Assembly: GCF_007655135.1 (NCBI RefSeq)
Contig: NC_045134.1
Location: forward strand, 6,592,982 to 6,656,981
Source of the DNA: Punica granatum
Lineage: Eukaryota; Streptophyta; Magnoliopsida; Myrtales; Lythraceae
DNA: 64,000 nucleotides
Reading direction: 5' to 3'
This document shows, one piece after another, positions 59,702 to 64,000 of the stretch. A program made the position numbers and the translations under genes. Within the stretch, counting starts at the first letter, position 1. The number at the start of each line of letters is the position of its first letter. The notes below the pieces were generated by a model that saw only the letters and a program-made list of their open reading frames with translations, was not told the DNA's origin and searched no databases.

Positions 59702-61260
59702 TCACTTCACCAGCTCGGACACCCACCCAACATCAGGACCAGAGCCAGGAGCGTCCACCAGATCGAGGGAGTTCTCCCTGCTAAGCTTTGCGTAAATCTT
59801 GGCCCTGATGTCTCTCCCTGACTCGACCCTCTCCATTGCCGGCTCCTCCTTGAAGGGGCTCTCCAAGAGATCAAACCCACCGCCCAGACCAGATCGCGTT
59901 GGGGTGGATGGCATGAGGTTGCCCATGTAAGATCCAGGGCGGAGGGTCGAGCACCGGGTTGGCCCAAACCCAGACGCAAAGTGGGCCCTTTGGCTTAACT
60001 TAGCCTTCCCAAAGCTCAATCCCCTCATCGAGGAAACCAGCTCGCTCACGGAATTAAGCCCACTTGGGGACATGGGCGGGGAGTCTGAGGGAGGGGATAT
60101 AGGTGGGGAGGTCAGGATAGAGGTGGGGGAGGATAGGAAGGAGCCAGGTTTGGTCAGGTGGTGGGTATCGGGACCAAGTCGTCCTGGGGAGCTGTAGTCC
60201 GACTCCACCGAGCCGGGGCTCGGCTGCTGAGGCAGAATCCTGAGCTGGTCAGGCGAATGGGCAAAGAAGCAGACACGGCGGCGGCAGTTGGGGCCGTCCT
60301 TGCAGGGCTGGGTACGATAGCGATCGGGATGTAGCCAGCACTCGAACACCCCGTGCGCAAACTCACATGAATCTCCCTTCTTACAAACACCTGTGCAACA
60401 ATCAATCAAAATCGTAAATTTCAGAACGTCGAGACCAATTTTCAATTAGCAAATAATCCTAATCTCCAAGCCATTAAATGGAAGACAAAACTTGCCCACA
60501 CTCGGAAGTCTCTACATTGATTAGGCAGCTGATAAACATTCTACCCACTATTTCATTTCTTTCCTGAAGAGTCTATTCTTAACGAAGAAAACTTGTCCGT
60601 CAATCCGCCATTGATCTATGCCAACCTCAAATCAAGGTTCCGGAAGAAGAAAATGAAACCTCTTCACGGAGAAAGAGAAACATGCATGCTGCAGATTAGC
60701 CATTTCTATATTCTCCAGAGCATCTGCTTTCCCCTTAGATCGTCAATATGCATACGATCGCAGTTTCAAACCGATCACCAAACTGATTGTTCGCCATCTA
60801 TAAGCTTTATCGACACTGATCGCGGTCTCCAATACTAAGTCCGGAAATGGTTCAGCAGATAGCAAAACGAGGCTAGTGCATTACCCTTGCGGAAATCAGG
60901 GCACGCGGTGCCGGAGTACTGGAACCGGCGGGGGTCCCTCCGGCGGGCCTTCTCGCCGGGATGGGCGTACGGGCATTCAGTCCAGTCATGGGACCTCCCC
61001 CGCGCACACCGCCTCACCTTGAACACGTACATGCGGAAGTGGTCACAGAGGAACTCGTTCAGGAGCTCGGGGTCGGCCTGCTCCGGCTCGAGAGAGTCCG
61101 GCTCGTTGGAGGGCAGGTAGCGGTGGAGCGCGGCGAGGTAGTCCCCCGTGGGGCTGGGGACCGAGTAGGGCGAGTGGACTCCGGCCGTCAGATCGTCATA
61201 AGGATCCCACGGCGGGATCTGGACAGTCGGATTCGAGCGAGCGACTTCGCCGATCATCAT
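59702..61260 (-). CDS. Arginine-rich tandem CCCH zinc finger protein (TZF2/TZF3/OZF type), 2 exons, 354 aa
   Basis: Exons on the minus strand: 61260-60885 and 60390-59702; the joined frame is open. The N-terminus is [20 protein letters not shown]. An arginine-rich CHCH finger (C85, H91, C96, H100; [16 protein letters not shown]) is followed by [18 protein letters not shown]. Then come the plant-type tandem fingers C-X7-C-X5-C-X3-H (C120, C128, C134, H138) and, after 16 residues, C-X5-C-X4-C-X3-H (C155, C161, C166, H170). The C-terminus contains [20 protein letters not shown] and ends [11 protein letters not shown], both typical of this family. These proteins shuttle between nucleus and P-bodies or stress granules, bind AU-rich RNA and affect ABA, GA and stress responses. 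The intron splits the first tandem finger (codon 126, between C120 and C128). Confidence 0.93.
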
Positions 61261-61280
61261 CTCCGTTCACCTTCACAGTT

Positions 61281-61317
<37 letters not shown>

Positions 61318-61360
61318 GCACTGAACTCAACTTCTTCGAAACGCAGAGAACGGCATTTAA
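61261..61360 (-). promoter_or_regulatory. Leader of the CCCH gene with (GA)n tract
   Basis: A 32-bp alternating CT run at about 61283-61314 on plus, (GA)n on the gene's strand, lies 20-55 bp upstream of the ATG, probably in the 5' UTR. GA-rich tracts there are typical binding sites of BBR/BPC factors. The length is expected to vary. Confidence 0.6.
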
Positions 61361-61399
61361 AAGGGCGGGGGTTAACAATGGTTGGGTTAAAATCTAACC

Positions 61400-62463
61400 A
61401 TGGTTAGGCTCGTAATCGTACCGCCTCCACTTCCACTACGGTTAAGAGCAGCGGTTTTCATATCCTCACCCAGCTGTTTTCCTTTCAATCCACGGCTTCG
61501 GAGGAACCGTTGGATGCGTCAGATGGGCAGTGGCTGTTGGGAGATTACGACACAGCCGGGTGAGGATATCGAAACTTATGGATAAGGAAAGGGACTCGGC
61601 TCTCGTGGCACTTGAGATCTTATAGGTGGGAGGAGAGGACGGACGGGATGGGGTGTCAATGTCAAATATCACGGGATAAACGGTAGATATATCCTTAGTT
61701 TCGGGGGCAAAATCGGAAATAAACATAAATTACTATGGTCATTCGGTTTTGAATTTACCTTTTTACCATTTGCCTCCTCGCTTTGTCCGTAGTTGTTAGA
61801 ATCGAAATCGGGATCGCACCCTCTAAAGGATCCCGATTCCTAACCACCAATGCCGAGTGTTGTCGATATTGATCATTTGCGGAATGGAATATAGATGCAT
61901 AACCATATTAAGGATTCTATCTATAAATGGTGTGAGAACGGTGAATGTGTCAGGTTCGATATGCATATCGTGATTTGGATTGGTCCAATAAGTAATTAAC
62001 GTGTTTTACAAACCAATAAGACCCGTGTTGATCCGTCTGAATAAGGGGTGAAATTTCCTATCAAGGGAATGAATTCTCACGTTTCTAATCAAAGGAATAA
62101 ATGGCAATGGTTCTAATCAAAGATAAGGTCCATGTCATCAAAGTAAAGAGAGTAATTGGATTTGTACATTTCCATTCAAAGCATATCACGGCAGGAGGAC
62201 TTCCATATTCCAATAGATTGATGTAGCTATTTCAAGATTGGAAAAAGAGAAGGGTGCCCATTGAGGGAGATTAACTGTATAATTATATTTTTGTAATATT
62301 TTTCGCTGCTTTTGGCCATTTTCACCAAAATGGTAGCGAACTATACATTTCTAGGTTGAAATTGCTGATTTTATTTGAAGCAATAGAAATTCTCTTCTCT
62401 TTTTTTTTTTTTTTTGTGAAATTACAAAATGACCTTGAATCAATTAACTGACTAATTTTCATT
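61400..62463. other. Intergenic DNA upstream of the CCCH gene
   Basis: GC content falls away from the CCCH promoter. A run of 18 T is at about 62398-62415. No gene recognised. Confidence 0.4.
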
Positions 62464-63987
62464 CTAGGAAACCTAGTCTCGCGAGCCCCCTCTTCACAAG
62501 CTCCCTGGGCTCGCTTGCTACGCCATCATGCAAACTCCCACAGTATAGCTAGCTCCAGATATGGCTCAAGTAATTGGAAAGCTATTCGAACATGTATGGA
62601 GGTGTGGGAGAAAGGTGCAAAGTAGCTAATTGGCAATGGTTCCTCAACTCACTTATGGACTGACCGACCGTTGGATAAGAACATCGCCGCTAAGAAGCCT
62701 TATACATGGTCCGATGCCCTCTCAGGAAGACAACCGGTTGGTCAATTCTGTCCTAATAAACAATTAGGACTGGGACTTCACCTCTTTACCCTTCGAACTA
62801 CCCCAAAACATCCAGGATTTCATTCGAGGCCTTCTAGTGGGATTAAACCATGAAGTACCGGACGCTATTATATGGGGCCCCTCATCAGATGGCAGATACA
62901 CCTCCATGTCAGCCTATCTCCTTCACCTCAATCATCACGCCAATTCGGAGGAGAAGTGGGATTGGTTATGGAAATGTCCCTCGCATCCAACATTTCATCT
63001 AGTTGTGTAGCATGGACAGACTGCCCACGGCAGCTCTCCTGGCTCAACGTGGTCTTCTTGTCTCTCCCTATTGTCCAAGATGTCCGTCTGAGCTTGAAAC
63101 TACTGAATGCATCCTCCGAGATTGCTCTATTGCTCGTTCCTTCTGGCAACACCTTTAAATTCCTGTGTCTAAGTTGGCAACCTTCACCATTCCTGTCAAA
63201 GAGTGGATTAGATTCAATCTTTCCACTATACAGACATTGCACTTACAAATTCCTTGGTGTGTCCTCTTTGCCTTTGCTATCCGGCACCTATGGAAGAACA
63301 TGAACTCTCTTATCTTTTCCTCGAAACCTCTTCATAGTAACTTGACTGAGCACAACATTCAGGTTACTGTAGAAATTTATGCGGCTGAAATAATGGCCTC
63401 CCCCAAACCCAGCTCAATCATATAGGTCTGTTAGGAACCACCGCCTGATGGGTTCTATAAACTAAACTTAGATGGATGTTCGAGGGGCAACCCGAGGTTA
63501 GCCGGTGCAGGGGGTCTCATTCGGGATCCCTTAGGGAGATGGATTGTTGGCTATCATATGAATCTTGGGCAGGCAACCAGCCCTATTGTTGAACTAAAAG
63601 CTCTTAGGCAAGGGTTGATTATTGCTAGAGACCGAGGAATTGGTCGCCTGATTGTGGAATTGGATGCGTAGTTGGTCTTGAAATGGGTCTGGGGTGACTC
63701 TACCAGCAATGCATTAACTAATCTGATCGATGATTGCAGGACACTATGCCAACAATTTGATGTCATCATTCTGAAACATACCTACAGGGAAGCAAACCGA
63801 AGTGCAGACCATCTTGCCAACCTTAGTACGGAGCTACCAAATAGCCTTCTTATTTTACATCACTCCCACCTAGCATTAGGAAGCTTTTATTTGAAGACAT
63901 TATGGGGCTTTCGTTCCCGAGATCTGTAAGCGTATTGTGCATGGATAATTAATTTTAATACATCTCCTCTTTCACCCAAAAAAAAAA
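62464..63987 (+). mobile_element. 5'-truncated L1-type LINE with 13-bp target duplication
   Basis: The insert is flanked by ACTAATTTTCATT at 62451-62463 and at 63988-64000; the duplication may extend past the window edge. It ends with a run of about ten A just before the second copy. Inside, in broken frames, are the end of the LINE polyprotein (62820-63060, with VPDAIIWGPSSDGRYTSMSA) and an RNase H-like domain. Poly-A plus long target duplication is standard for L1-type LINEs. Confidence 0.85.
63460..63929 (+). pseudogene. LINE RNase H-like domain, interrupted
   Basis: The frame reads KLNLDGCSRGNP, AGAGGLIRDPLGRWIVGYH, PIVELKALRQGLIIARDRG, then a TAG at 63669. It continues as LVLKWVWGDSTSNALTNLID and LKHTYREANRSADHLANLST. 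These are the D-G, E-x-x-A-L and H-x-x-R-E-A-N-x-x-A-D motifs of the RNase H domain (RVT_3) at the C-terminus of plant LINE ORF2. The stop and upstream frameshifts make it inactive. Confidence 0.85.
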
Positions 63988-64000
63988 ACTAATTTTCATT

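Noticed and set aside
59707..60405. Alternative minus-strand frames in the CCCH gene
   Set aside because: They overlap the true exon 2 frame, which carries the zinc ligands and family C-terminus.
1..64000. CRISPR arrays, rRNA genes or prokaryotic-type operons
   Set aside because: No regularly spaced short repeats with unique spacers, no rRNA signature and no operon-like gene spacing were found; the window is plant nuclear DNA.

Overview
This is a nuclear chromosome segment from a eudicot plant. The evidence is multi-exon GT/AG genes of plant-specific families (neprosin, ELF3, R2R3-MYB, arginine-rich CCCH zinc finger), AT-rich intergenic DNA packed with plant transposons, and an inserted piece of chloroplast DNA. 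I cannot name the species. All exon models below were built by eye from splice sites and reading frame.

Layout. 1-2.8 kb: AT-rich DNA with a chloroplast-derived insert (trnI-CAU to the start of ycf2) and a Helitron-like 3' end. 2.8-16.5 kb: a tandem pair of neprosin-type glutamic peptidase genes. The first is intact (7 exons, 421 aa). The second keeps the exon plan but is a pseudogene. They are pushed apart by a 2.65-kb hAT-type element carrying captured host gene pieces (ribosomal protein L27a and an EDR1/CTR1-type kinase) and by a decayed 3.8-kb Copia element. 16.9-26.1 kb: the clock gene ELF3 (minus) and the ESCRT-III gene SNF7/VPS32 (plus), head to head and separated by a Mutator-type foldback MITE. 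26-36 kb: AT-rich DNA with SINEs and a TIR element. 36-37.6 kb: an R2R3-MYB gene of the RAX/MYB36-like group (minus). 38-59.6 kb: a gene-poor repeat region (LINE piece, TRIM-like LTR remnant, nested SINEs, foldback elements, a second hAT copy with perfect 8-bp TSD, a mitochondrial-type ribosomal protein L6 pseudogene, a probable Helitron). 59.7-61.3 kb: an arginine-rich tandem CCCH zinc finger gene (minus). 62.5-64 kb: a 5'-truncated LINE with a 13-bp target duplication.

The five intact genes do not form one pathway. Their order is still informative: from memory, close relatives of SNF7 and the CCCH gene are near neighbours twice in Arabidopsis, and ELF3 is near a third paralogue of the CCCH gene. 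The window may therefore keep an older linkage that Arabidopsis split after genome duplication. The most unusual element is the gene-capturing hAT at 6137-8784, whose sibling copy at 45058-45741 defines its termini. I saw no bacterial-type system, CRISPR array or rRNA gene.
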